Assembly: GCF_037038585.1 (NCBI RefSeq)
Contig: NC_092524.1
Span: 43,467,001-43,531,000, forward strand
Source of the DNA: Patagioenas fasciata
Lineage: Eukaryota > Chordata > Aves > Columbiformes > Columbidae
Direction: 5' to 3'
DNA length: 64,000 nucleotides
The notes under the pieces: generated by a model
Database searches by the model: none
Told to the model about the DNA's origin: nothing
What the model saw: the letters and a program-made list of their open reading frames with translations, nothing else
Shown here: piece by piece, positions 37,401-48,470 of the stretch
How the letters are laid out: each line of letters starts with the position of its first letter
Position numbering within the stretch: the stretch's first letter is position 1
Made by a program: the position numbers and the translations under genes

Positions 37401-40400
37401 TTATGTATCATCATTACTTTATGCACAGGATAACTGCAGATAAACACAGAGCCACATGCTTCTTGAATCTGCTGTGTACAAAGCTATTACTGGAAATATC
37501 TTGACTTTGTATTTCACTATTAGAACAACAGCAGTCCTTATGTTCCTGAAGATGTAATTCCAGTGCTGTATTTTGGCCTTATGCTGCACAGTGCTGTGAG
37601 AAGCATTCTTTGCTCCCTTCTCGTAATCAGGAAAAAATAAAATACATAGCTGAGATGGTTGACTGTAGTATCATAAGAAAAAGCTGTAATTGCAGTCTGT
37701 TCATTCTATTCAGAATGAAAAAGGCGGTGAAGTGCTTTAGACATTGATGCCACAGTAACCTCAACATATCCCAGGACAGGGAATTTATTCAGCTATGCAA
37801 GAAAGCAAAGCAAACTGCTCTATGTGGATACTCCAACACTGGTTCAACTCCCTCATAAAGATCTATGGCAGGTGTTCGGTCAGGAGCTCACTGGCAGACC
37901 ACTTGACTTTCTTAAGAGAGTTGTCATCCTCCTTCCAAAACTGAGACCAGGCTATAAAGAATAAAATTAAATTGGATTATTACTAGTTTTGATGATGATG
38001 ACTTTTAAGTGTTGTTTATGCTGTGTTGTGAGCATTATATTAGCAGTGCTGAACTCCAGGCAGTTAAAATTGTAATGGAGTTGAAGCAACTGAATTAAAA
38101 TAATAATGGGACCAAAGCAACTACCAGAATTATTGAAAGGTTATATATCTAAATATAGCTTGCCCTGAAAATACTTCCGACCACTGCACCTGTTGAACTA
38201 AATCTATAAAACTGGCTAGAATCAAAGCAAGGTGTTTTTTGTCAGAACAGGTAAAAAATGTTTTTGAAAAAGGGATTATCACTGTGACCCTGATAGCTGT
38301 TTCACTCAGCCTTACCAGTAAACAAGGCATTCAGTCAGCTTGTGAAGTATTTATATGAGAAAAATTAAAACATTCTCTTCTGTTTCTACACATTTTCTGG
38401 GTGGGCTGTTGCACACAAACTTGAAGGGGCTGAGGTTCTCATCAGAATAACCCAACAGTCAGAGATGGCAGGCAGGGCCAAACATGTCCAGTGGCCACGG
38501 AGGATAATGCCAGGCATTTGTTTCCTATGTGTGTTCTACAAGATGCCTTTCTACTTTAGTCACGCAGAATAAATATTGTTTAGGAATTCTGGTTACTTGG
38601 AAGGAGAGTTCTGGGAACTGGTTTTGAAGTGTGGATGCAGAGAAATGATGTAGCACGACAAAGGGAATTCACCAATGCAGAAGAATAAAAACCTTCAGAT
38701 GACGGATTCTGCATCAGTGTAGTCAACAAAGAGATAAAATCAAGCTACTGCTTCTTGAAAGAATTTAGGCAGGCAATGAGTTCTGTGGACTGGGAAGTGT
38801 TTAATCTCTAAGTCACACTTAAATAACAGGGCTAAGACTGTAAAACATGACCATATATTACATTTGTCACTTGCAGTCACATAACTAAGAACTACATCAG
38901 ATCATCCTCACTCCCAATGTAACAGCTTAATTATTGTATCGGGTATAATGGAAAACCACACAATTTTAAAAGGCTGTTCAAATGCAGCTCAGGTGCACCA
39001 CCTATACAGTATCACTAACCAGAAGCCCCATTACAGCATGGCTTCATATTTATAGGAGTAAAACAAATTGCACTGATACAGGGCTGTGTGTTCCTATTTC
39101 ATTGCTTAAAAGCATCAAGGCATTTGAGACAGCGGAATCAGAATGTTCAGGCAGAGCAAAAGACAACATAAGCTCAGTCTTTACAGCTGCAAGCCCATGC
39201 TGAAATTAAAAGGAAACCAATCCTGTGCTGTAACCTCCCCCCCGCCCCAAGATGTACAGATCTCCATGAAAACCTGCATCTTCTAAACCTTCCTCTGCAC
39301 CTTGTTTGCTACGCGCACATTCCGTTTTCTGTTGAAACAGCTAAAATGGAAGAAAAGCTTAGCTCTCACATTAGCCTTAATAGAAGGTCAGAGATGAAAG
39401 CAGCACTGCCACAAATCAGGCTCTTCTAAACTTGTTCTCAAAATCACATCTATTTTTTCAAGCCGATGTACACGCTGCAGCTGTGCTCGCCAGAGAGTAA
39501 CTGATGCTTTTAAATTTCTGCATACCAGAAAAGCTTTTGAGGAGCATATTGTTACAGTGTTCAGTTTTTCTAAATCAAATCTCTACAATCACAAACAAGA
39601 GGGGAGAAATAGATACTAAAAGGTACAAGTGGAGATTGTCTGCAAAGCTTTACAGAAGATGGTGGGCAGATGGTAGGGATTTGCAGTGACACAGCTGTTT
39701 TTAAAAATAAAGAGGTGGAAGAGGAGAAGGCATGATTACAGCTACACACATTCCTACGCCTGTTCACCCAGGAATAAAAATGAAGCTAACGGCAGGAAAT
39801 TCAAGTTGGCATATTTTTTATCGTCCAAATTGACATTTAGGAACTTGAAGAATAACCAGCAGCACCTTCAAATTTATTTTCCAATCATCAGTTTTCTAAG
39901 TAACTATGAAGTAAAGCTGAAAACACAAATATTAACCTACAATGATAATAAAAAGGCAATGTCAAAATCACCCAGTGCCTCCAAATAGCACACATTTTTG
40001 CTGCAATATAAAAAAGAAAATTTTATTACATCATCAAATAACACATATTATGTTACCTGTTTCAATTTCCTATGAAAGGTTCTAATTTTTCACTTTTGTA
40101 TTTTTTCCATATAGTATTAGTAGATGGCAGAGATAAGCAATGCAAGGAATAGTAAGATGTATGGGAGTTACTGTAGATTTAACAGCATGGGGGGTGAGGC
40201 AGGGAAATGCCCAAATTCAAGAGGTTATCAAGCACTGGATACGAATAGAATGAGAACATTTTTTAACTAAGCAGTAATTTCTATTAAGATCTTTAATTTC
40301 TTAGAGACCTTTCCTTCATTTTTAATGTGTGTTCTCATATCTGTCCCCTATAGCCACATACAAAGTTTGTTAGGTAAACAAGATTGTTCATCTACAGTGT

Positions 40401-41789
40401 CAAGGCCTGTCTCCTCCACAAAACCCAGTGAAACTGTTTCTTGACAGCTTTGTTTACAAAATCAACTCTCTTCCAGTTAAGCTGTTCCTAGATCCAAGAG
40501 ATTTTACATTAGCAGGAGAGATACCACTGATACCAAAAGAATAATCTTTCGATCATTCTTCATGGAGTCAACTTTTGTCACACTGCATCAGTTCAGTTTC
40601 TTCTGAGTATTTAAAATGACTTACGTCAGCCAACATACTTTTTGCTACCTTTAAAAAAAAAAAATCAGACTTTCTGAACATATGAGCTGGGACCCAACAC
40701 AAGAAAAAAGTTACCCATCACCATCCCACTAAAAACTCCTTTATACCTATCTCCAGAGCCACCAGTGCTGGCTTTTGCTACAGCTGGGTATTGAACTGAA
40801 TGGGCTGTAGGTGAAACCCATTACAAAAATAAACATACTCCATGCTTTTACTTTCTGATCTCTCCTTTCACAGTGTCTGGGCGGCTCCCAAAGATAGCAG
40901 CAAAGTGATTAGTGTAGGTGTTACCTAGCACACAAACATACTCAACATCTGGAGACATTTAAATTAATTTTATTTATACCAGGTTTTCAAAATCAGAAAT
41001 ATTTCAAAGAAATTCAATACTTAATAGACAGGTGCTACATTGATGATCTTTCATCCACCATTAGTGCTGTGTTTTCACTCTACAATCATTAACTCGCCAC
41101 CACAAACTAAGGGGTAACTTACAGAAGTTTATAAAAAATAGGCAGACATGAAAATTTGGTTTATACTGGAATTGGCATAAGAGAGTAAAGCTTATTATCA
41201 AATTGTGGCAATTGCTGTGTTTCATCGCTTGTTCTGAGGGAACGGTACAGCAGAAAAAGACTCTTCCACTTAGAAAAGCACTTCGGATTTTAACTGAACA
41301 TACTCAAACTCTATTTAACAATCTAACTAGGAGTGCTTTTTACACTCAAGTCCGTTATCTATTTAAGCTTTGTATTTCTAAAATCGCCACAAGCATAAAT
41401 GTCACCTTCTCACCCTTGTCTTGGACTGATTTCCCTTTTTGGGGAAATCAAGCCCTCGTGTATACCTCTTCCAGGATTTACCAAATCAAACAAAACAACT
41501 GCTGGTTTCAAAGTATTTTTAGAAGAAATATGCTGTTTCTGCACAAGCTACTCTCATGAAAAGTTTATTTTACATTTCTTGATCAATAAAGTAACTGAAG
41601 CCATGATACCCAAAAGTCACGTCTACACTGAGATACACAGAAAATATTCAACTCGAGAGGATTTTCCTCCACTTCTCGACCACAATGAGGCCCTCACCAT
41701 TTTGCATAATGACAGAAAACAACAGCTGACAAACCATTTTGGAACAGATGCCAGCTGTCTCTCATTTGTTTTATAATTCAAACAGTAAC

Positions 41790-44408
41790 AGTTCTGTAGC
41801 ACTTTATTGTTGGTTTTTTATTTAAAAAAAAAAAGCAAGCCATCTGAATTGGACCTCGCATCAGTCAGTCATTTCAGGAACAAACTGAAGGCAGGCTGAT
41901 CATTTTGGATCCAAAATTGTTTTGGTAGGAATCTTACATAAATACAGTTTGTGCTTCAATTTTTTATCTACTTGGACTGAGTGAATACACATCAAAGCTA
42001 GTTAAAAAAAAAAAAAAAAGAGTAACTTTTCATAGTCGACTTAGAAGCCACAGACATCTTTCCAGACTGTTTGCAGCACAGACAAACAATAAATTTAAAC
42101 ACAGTACTCCTTAAAAAAGTTTACTGTCTAAAATGAAATTCAAATGGTTTATTAAAATTTAACATTTTCAGTTTTGGCTTTTTCTAAGGAAAACATTTAT
42201 ACCTTGTGAAAAATCAGTTAAAAGATAATTTCATTATATTGTACTGAACTGAAGTCAAACATAAAGCACAAAGGAGATCCTTACATGAAACTGGGCTTTA
42301 CACACAACGTGAATAATCAGAAATAGACTATTTTGAGGAATAAAAAGGGTTTTTTTCCTTTATCTAGACAACATGCATACCATCAGTTACTTCTCAACCT
42401 TAAAAGGTACCTGAAAGGAGAGTTTTGTAGAACAAAACCAAGACTCATTAATACACTTAGTAAGTCAGTGGTCATCATGCCTTTTTAGTTAAATTCTAGT
42501 AAAGTTTAGTCTACATACAACAGCTAACACAATGAGGTGTGCAAGTCATAGGGATACCCAGAAGCCTGAAACAAAGTCTTAAAGTTCTACAGGACAAGAG
42601 AGCCTAAACACAGTACCACCAAGTTATTTAAACTACTTTTTAAAAATTGTTTTTTTCTTTTTTTTTTTATTATTGTCTGTTTCCTTGTTGAAAAGGGGCT
42701 ATGAACTGAACATAAAAGGGCCCATATTTAAAAGCTCCATAGTTCTACTCTACCAACTTTTTAAAATAAGGTAATGATAAAGAGCATTCCTTCTAGCAGC
42801 ATGTACAGCTCAGCTGCGAGTGGCCGCCCAACAGCGCTCCTTTACGCATACCAGGAGAATCATGTCCAGTTTTGCCATTTGTGGATAACGATGACAAGAT
42901 ACAAAAGCATGTGTTTGCCATAAATAGCTCTGGCTAGCGGAGGATTGCTCACACAGAGCAGATCAAATTCTCTATAAGGAGAGCATTATTTGGCTCCCAG
43001 CCAAAACATGTCCCCAGTGCAAGCCTCAATAGTGGCGAACACTTTCCAGTTCTATTTACATAGAAGCTAACAAGTAGAACAGTTAATTTAGGCTATTTCT
43101 TGTACCAAGAACTGCAACCCTCAAGAAACAAAAATCATTTACCGGCTTCATATTCTGCATACAATTGGCATTACACATCATCTTAGCAAAAAAAAAAAAA
43201 AAAAGGCGAGCTGTAAGATTTTGTGCAAGGTTTAACTCTGACATGTAGAACTTTAAGAACATTCAGGTACGAAACACGCTGCGTGGTTAATCACTTCATA
43301 TGTTTCTGACACAAGTGTTTCATGGAACTAATGGTCTCTAGTAGTGGTAGCTTCTTCAATGGTAAACTAGAATCAGGTCCTTTCTTGAATGATCAGAACA
43401 GAGCCACAAAGTATTGTAAAGCAGTGCCTAAATCATGATTAGGAATGAAAAAACTGCATTATTTGAGATTAATGATTATTTATCTTTACAATACTTTCCA
43501 CAGAAGTTATCTGAAATATGCTTAAATTAAACATACTTAAAAACTGTATTTTCCAATGAAAACAAGGCAACATTCTGTAATAAGCCACAAGTTTTATTGC
43601 AACGTGGCCAGTTCTTGATCTCGAAAAAACAACATTCCATTTAAGGCTCTTTTTAATACAGAAATTGCCACCATGATTGATGTTTTACAAAACTTTAGTG
43701 TTTCAAGACTCACATGGTAAACAGGTAACTTCTACTCCTGTTCAGTAGTGTACATTCACTGGAAAACAAAAGGCATCGTAACAGCTACTTCATTTATAAA
43801 GATATGCATGTAACAGGAATGAAACTGAGGTACTACAATGATTTGATGACACAGTTACAGCAACTTAATTGGCATTCCTTTGGGGGGGGCAGGTCAAACA
43901 TATTACAAAAAAAGTGCTTTAAATGCATAGTGTTGTGTGCTGCCATGTCACAAAAATAGGCTTGTCAAGGCAGGTGAGGTGTATGAATGCACAAGAGCCT
44001 CATGGAACTGCAATCAAGTGCAACTGTAAGTAATACTGTATAGAGTCTACCATCCGACCAGTGGACAATACTTTCAAGGCATTCAATTAGCTTACCCTTT
44101 GCTGTCTGCTGGACTATTCACATTAACTATCACATTCATTGTACGCGTTGCAAGGAATGCCTGCCACGTCAGTTTTGGCTAAGAGTATGACGTGAAAGCA
44201 TTCCTTGGATCCTACAAAAAACTACCAGGATTAAACAGTCTAATGGCAATCACTGGTAGACTGCTTAACAATGACATCTCCTTCAGGGGCATTAGGGAAA
44301 GGACTTATTTTTTGAGGAGGGCAGGGGACAGGGAGACTAATACTATTCCAATTGAACGAGCTGCAGAAATGGAAGCTCCTTAGATCCAGATGGCACTTGT
44401 CTGTCTTT
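41790..44408 (-). other. CFL2: CFL2 3' UTR (inferred extent)
   Basis: This is non-coding sequence downstream of the CFL2 stop codon, with no intervening repeat families and several possible poly-A signals. Mammalian CFL2 has a 3' UTR of over 2 kb, and the length to the distal signals here is similar. The extent is inferred; RNA reads would fix it. A poly-A tract sits at about 43,189-43,204. Confidence 0.5.
41803..41822 (-). terminator. CFL2: Candidate distal CFL2 poly-A signals
   Basis: Two AATAAA hexamers on the minus strand lie at 41803-41808 and 41817-41822, about 2.6 kb beyond the CFL2 stop. This distance suits the long cofilin-2 3' UTR known in mammals. Other AATAAA copies occur upstream (for example near 42,666 and 43,590), so alternative ends are likely. 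Confidence 0.4.
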
Positions 44409-44521
44409 TTATAAGGGTTTTCCTTCAAGTGAAACTACCACGTTGCCTCCCAATTTCTCTCCAAGTGTTGAACGGTCCTTAATATCATCCAAACCATTTA
44501 CTTGCCACTCATGTTTAATAC
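44409..44521 (-). CDS. CFL2: CFL2 coding exon 4 (C-terminus and stop)
   Basis: The exon completes Gly130 and codes [19 protein letters not shown] through [11 protein letters not shown], ending in TAA at 44409-44411. STLGEKL replaces the mammalian STLAEKL. Confidence 0.98.
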
Positions 44522-46512
44522 CTGAAAGGCAGACGGAAAACAAACGTACTTGTGAGAACCTCAAGATCTAGACAGCATTATAAACAATAAACAAAACATT
44601 TTAAAGGCCGTACCTGTAAATTTCTTTTTAATGGCATCTTTAGAGCTTGCGTAGATCATCTTGCTTTTTAAAGGTGCACTTTCAGGAGCCCTTTGAAGGA
44701 AAAAAGAAAAAACACAACAGTTATTCAATCATCCAGTGTTAATTCTGGAATATTCAATTTTAACAACAAGCTTTGCTCTTACACACCAGAATATAAATAC
44801 CAGGTCTTCCTTCTTAGATTCCTTTGTCTCGTATGTGGCATCATACAAAGCGTATCGGCAATCATTCAAAGGTAGCAACTTTACAAAGGCTGTATAGGGG
44901 TCCTCCACAGTATCTCCAATGTCACCAACCAATATCTGCTTTGACTCCTCTACAATTATTTGTTTTTTGTCATCACTTAAGCAGAAGAGAACGGCTTTCT
45001 TTCTTTTTTTAATCTCTTCTGGGGTTGAAGATTTCCTTACTTTCATGTCATTAAAAACCTTTATGACTTCATCATTCACTGTTACTCCAGAAGCCTGTAA
45101 ATGAGATCAAAGGAATAATTTAAACAGCAGAAATTAACACTCACCAGACAAGATGATAGCCCACAGTGCTAGATAAAGAAGTCTGCCTGCCCCTGTAAGA
45201 ATAAAAATACTGTACTCAACGTGAACACACTACGAATTTAGTAATTGTTGCAGGACTGAAGCAGAAGATATGAAGGAGGTGTAAATTCTGTACTCTCTTG
45301 TTGCAGATCTCAGCATCTTCAGCTGTGATTCTGGATGGCAGTTTTATACAACTAGGCATACAACTGTACTACTCAGGCAGTCTTCCATTACCTTATCACA
45401 CCCTTGGCTTATTTGGGGGGAAGGCTGGGAAGCAGGGGCTTGGAGGGGAGCTGAACATAGGAGAGGAGTTTGTAGTTTTGGGTTGGGATGGAGGGTGGAC
45501 GTTTTGTTCTTTTTGTTTGTTTTTAGCGGAACAAACACTACAGCAGCAGCTCACATCCAGCACTGTCATGACTCTCATACTGCTGGGTGATGTAAGGCTC
45601 TACAAGCAGCAGAAATGTTTTCTGCATTGTGTCAGCTTCAACATCACGCTTTAAAAACTCCTGAATTTTACTTCGCATTACTGCACACAAGTATTCCCTG
45701 CTTGTTCTTTCTTTGTACGAAAACAGGGCTCGCATGCCGTTCAAAACCTGAGCCTACAACAGCGAGAAAACCAGACACTGGCAGGGCAAGCGGGGAGCTC
45801 ACGGCAAAAATACAACAATGTACCGAACCCCATGGCGAGGGCGCGGGCTGATCCTAACCGCAGCGCCCCGGCTCCCGGCCCCGCAGCCGCATCTGGGGAG
45901 GCGGCGCTGCCCGCGGCGGTGCGGGGCAGGCAGGTGCACTGGGAGCCGCCGGCTTTGTCCCCGCGGGAGCCGCCTGCCCCCTTTACGGCTTTGTTCGCAG
46001 GGGCGGCCCTCACCTCCAGGGAGCGACAGCCCCGCTCGCCTCGACCCTCCCTCCAGCCCCAGCGCGCCCGGTGCGGCACCGGTGGCTCCCCCAGCAGCCG
46101 CGGACACCTCTTGGGCCCGGCCGGGCCGCAGCAGCGGCTCCCCCGAGGCGGCGCCGGGAGCCGCGCAGGCCCCACCGGGAGCCCCCTCCCCGCGCCCGCC
46201 GGCAGCGGCCAGACCGCCGCCCCTCACCCGCACCGAGAGGCATTCCCACGCCCGAGCGGTGCCGCAGGGAGCGCTGCGCCGCGCCGCCGGGCCCCAGCCG
46301 CCAGCCCCCGGCCCCACCGCGGCCCGCCCTGCCGCCCGCTCCTGCCCGGCGGCCGCTCCCACCGCCCCTTCCCCCCGCACCCGGCTAAAATTAGACTAAA
46401 ATGGCCGCCAGAGGCCGCGGGGCCGCGCCGGGCCTGCTCTGCTCAGCCCCGCGCCGCCGCTGACCCCGCCAGCCGCCCTCCCCGCTCGGTCGCGCCGCGC
46501 CGCCCTTACCAT
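44409..46512 (-). CDS. CFL2: CFL2, cofilin-2 (complete, 166 aa)
   Basis: The coding sequence is the minus-strand join of 46510-46512, 44787-45094, 44614-44690 and 44409-44521, totalling 501 bases or 166 codons plus stop, the family's usual length. Cofilin-2 is the muscle ADF/cofilin: it binds and severs ADP-actin filaments and maintains thin-filament length. The single ADF-H domain fills the protein. Visible motifs are MASG with Ser3, the LIM-kinase phosphorylation site; the basic nuclear-localisation stretch KKRKK at residues 30-34; and the [16 protein letters not shown] actin-binding helix. [15 protein letters not shown] and [13 protein letters not shown] point to CFL2 rather than CFL1. As in other vertebrates the first exon codes only the initiator Met. 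The promoter is a CpG island with a MEF2 consensus just downstream, which fits muscle expression. Confidence 0.98.
44614..44690 (-). CDS. CFL2: CFL2 coding exon 3
   Basis: The exon completes Trp104, codes [20 protein letters not shown] and KKKFT (105-129), and leaves one base of Gly130. It carries the long actin-binding helix. The donor is GTACGG and the acceptor is CAAAG. Confidence 0.98.
44787..45094 (-). CDS. CFL2: CFL2 coding exon 2 (ADF-H domain)
   Basis: The 308 bases code residues 2-103 and two bases of Trp104, from [14 protein letters not shown] to EDLVFIF. The acceptor is TTTACAG and the donor is GTGTGTAAG. It contains Ser3 and the KKRKK stretch. Confidence 0.98.
45538..45753 (-). 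CDS. Unidentified coding-like exon inside CFL2 intron 1
   Basis: The minus strand has a pyrimidine-rich acceptor (TTTTCTCGCTGTTGTAG) ending at 45754, and the frame opens at once. The 68 codons begin [20 protein letters not shown], pass through [17 protein letters not shown] and [15 protein letters not shown], and end CELLL with a TAG at 45538-45540. A GTGAGC donor at 45549-45554 could instead end a 199-base exon at 45555. An in-frame stop lies immediately before the acceptor. Because CFL2 exon 1 ends exactly after ATG, splicing ATG to this exon gives a 69-residue protein unrelated to cofilin. Composition looks like a helical, soluble protein; I recognise no family. It could be an alternative or poison exon of CFL2, an exon of an overlapping gene, or a relic. 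Expression is unproven. Confidence 0.35.
   Translation of the reverse strand, partial: AQVLNGMRALFSYKERTSREYLCAVMRSKIQEFLKRDVEADTMQKTFLLLVEPYITQQYESHDSAGCELLL
46385..46394. promoter_or_regulatory. CFL2: MEF2 consensus site in CFL2 intron 1
   Basis: CTAAAATTAG is a full match to the MEF2 consensus YTAWWWWTAR. It is an isolated AT-rich 10-mer inside GC-rich DNA, about 115 bp downstream of the CFL2 start codon. MEF2 is a muscle and neuron transcription factor, so the site fits a muscle cofilin promoter. Binding is inferred. Confidence 0.6.
46397..46409 (+). promoter_or_regulatory. YY1-like site
   Basis: AAAATGGCCGCC lies a few bases from the MEF2 site and resembles the YY1 promoter motif AANATGGCNGC. 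YY1 sites of this type are common near transcription starts. Function is inferred from the motif alone. Confidence 0.4.
46510..46512 (-). CDS. CFL2: CFL2 coding exon 1 (initiator ATG only)
   Basis: The exon ends GCGCC-ATG directly at a GTAAGG donor (46504-46509), so the exon supplies only the start codon and splicing provides Ala2. The context is a strong Kozak sequence. This arrangement is known for cofilin genes. Confidence 0.93.
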
Positions 46513-47358
46513 GGCGCCGGGTCCCGGGGCAGCGGCTGCCTGCGGTGCGGTGCTGCTCCACGCAGGAGAGCGCTGCGCTGGGGGCGAAGCGGGCGGGGAC
46601 TCGGGCCGGGCGGGGGATGAGCCGCGGCGGCCGGGGAGGGCCGGTCACATGGGCCGCGCCGCCACCACGTGCCGCCGGGCCGCGCCGTGCCGGGCCGCCC
46701 CCCGCGGGGCTGGGCCAGGGCTGCGGGCGGCGGGGTCCGGCCCTCTGCGCGGCACGGGGAGCCGCCGCTGCCCCGGGGGTGCGGCTGGCAGCGCCCAGGC
46801 GGCGGCCTCGGCCTCGCAGCCACCGGCTTCCACCCTCGGCCAGTCCCAGGCCTGCCCTGGCGGCCGCGTGCTGTTGAGGGGACGGCGCCGGGCACAGGCA
46901 GCCGGCAGCCGTGTCGGGTGGGGCAGGACGGCGCGGGTCACGCTGGAGCCAGGCATGGGCGCTCCCCGCTCTGCCCGCAGCTCCTGCCTGGGGCCGCTGT
47001 GTTCGGCAGGGTGTGTTCTGCTGCTCTACAGTCACGATTTTGGCATCGCACCACTGTTCGTGCTTCATGGCCGAGTGCTGTCTGTGTGTCTGCACGTGCC
47101 TGACAAGACGGCGTAGGGCGCATTTTGTGTTTGCTGTGTGCTACAGCCCATGCCAGGGGACAAGGGGATGGTCAGGACTGTGCAGCTCTCTGCTTCCTGA
47201 ACTGGTGTGTGTGAAAGCCAAGAGCTCCGAAACAAGCAGGGTTTCAACCAGCAGTGTGTGTGAGCACCCCACCTGTGTTGTGGACAGTTAGCTGTCTGTC
47301 TCCAGAACACCTGAATTGCTAATAGTACCTTTGTAGAAAACAGCTAACTAGTGTTTTA

Positions 47359-47408
47359 GCAGCATGCATGTATATATATACATATATGTATATATACATT
47401 CATGCTGC
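47359..47408. repeat. Near-perfect 50-bp palindrome with TA-rich core
   Basis: Reading inwards from both ends, 22 of 25 base pairs are complementary: GCAGCATG at the left pairs with CATGCTGC at the right, around an alternating TA/CATATATG core. The DNA could extrude a cruciform and RNA could form a long hairpin. It lies about 850 bp upstream of the CFL2 start codon. Confidence 0.9.
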
Positions 47409-48376
47409 ATTGTGTGGGGAATGTGGGATTTTTTCCCTTTTCTCTGCTACATTGACTAGAGGAGCCACTGTGTTTCCAGTTTTTGAGTTACATCCTGCCC
47501 TCTCTGTATGCAGAATTCAAGACCGAATTACATGCATCAATACTCAAAATTTGGCCCATCTGCTTTGAAATCACTGATGTGGAGCTATATTATGCCTCCA
47601 GCTTGTTACACCCACACATTCAGGACCCCCACCAATGAGCTGAAAATGGCCAGTTTATTAACTTCAGCTTTTTTCTAGTTGATGGCCACTCATTCACTCC
47701 TACAGCCTGTTCAGGGCCAGCAATGCGGGACCCAGGAAGGAGAACCTTTATTGCATATTTGCATTTAAAGAGTCAGCCATTACACAATTCAGTTTTCAAA
47801 TTCAATATGTGCTGCTTTTCAATCAAGCAAGTAACTAGTTAGGATAGGTGAAAATTGTTAATGAGAATTAATAGCACAAATTCTAAACCAGGTAACTCTC
47901 AAAACACAGTTTCATGGTTGGCTTAAACCAACGTAAGTCCATGGGAATGTCCTGACAGCCCCATTTCTGGGCATCTTCTGCTCTTGTGTAGCTTCATGGA
48001 CTGGGGTGAACTGGAGTAGTTTCAGATCCTCCTCATCAGGATGGTTTAATGTATCCCAGAACAGCATTCACGACACTGCAGTGTATCACGGCGCTGTGTG
48101 TGACACAGGCCCTCCTCAATGCCTCAAGTGGAGGTCTGTGTCCTTGCAGCCATACACAATGTTGGGAGGCCACTGTGGCAAAAAGCAGCACGGGGGTTTC
48201 TTCGCCTTTGTAAGAAGATGTAGCTGTGCCCTTGTGCTGTACATCACTCCCGTGGGCTCAGCATGCTGCTTCTAACACTGGTGCAGTACCATGAACGCGC
48301 TGTGTGTGAGTGCCCTCAGCCACTGATGCAGGGCCTCTGCACTGCACATCCCAGGCTGGTGAAATGAAAGGTGGAA

Positions 48377-48470
48377 AAAGAGTTACCAGCTCCAGAGTTG
48401 GACGGCTGTGTAGATGCTCCAAGAAAGAGTTACCAGCTCTGGAGTTGTGCGGCTGGGTAGATGCTCCAGG
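48377..48470. repeat. 47-bp tandem duplication
   Basis: Two adjacent 47-bp copies (48377-48423 and 48424-48470) share AAAGAGTTACCAGCTC-type starts and TAGATGCTCC ends, with about six differences. Confidence 0.88.

Larger units (their letters stand above)
21160..41790. other. Gene-free interval between SNX6 and CFL2
   Basis: About 20 kb in which I recognise no protein-coding exon, RNA gene or processed pseudogene on either strand. Open frames are short and do not resemble known proteins. The contents I can name are a solo LTR (33,876-34,469), an old CR1 copy (about 31,560-32,310), small tandem duplications and poly-A/T tracts. The rest is moderately AT-rich unique sequence that could hold distant regulatory elements, but nothing in the raw sequence proves it. 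Confidence 0.6.
45800..46920 (-). promoter_or_regulatory. CFL2: CFL2 CpG-island promoter
   Basis: CpG-dense sequence covers CFL2 exon 1, the 5' part of intron 1 and about 400 bp upstream. No TATA box is seen near the start codon. Long open frames on both strands (up to 262 codons) are proline-, arginine- and alanine-rich GC artefacts. The transcription start is probably within 46.53-46.75 kb but cannot be fixed from sequence. Confidence 0.85.

Noticed and set aside
41203-41776. Two overlapping plus-strand frames of 118 and 125 codons near the CFL2 3' end
   Set aside because: They overlap in different frames, lack recognisable motifs and lie against or beyond the CFL2 3' UTR; most likely chance.
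45799-46620. Long open frames on both strands (up to 262 codons) over the CFL2 promoter
   Set aside because: They are Pro/Arg/Ala/Gly-rich and lie in a CpG island where stop codons are rare in all frames; no family resemblance. They are composition artefacts.
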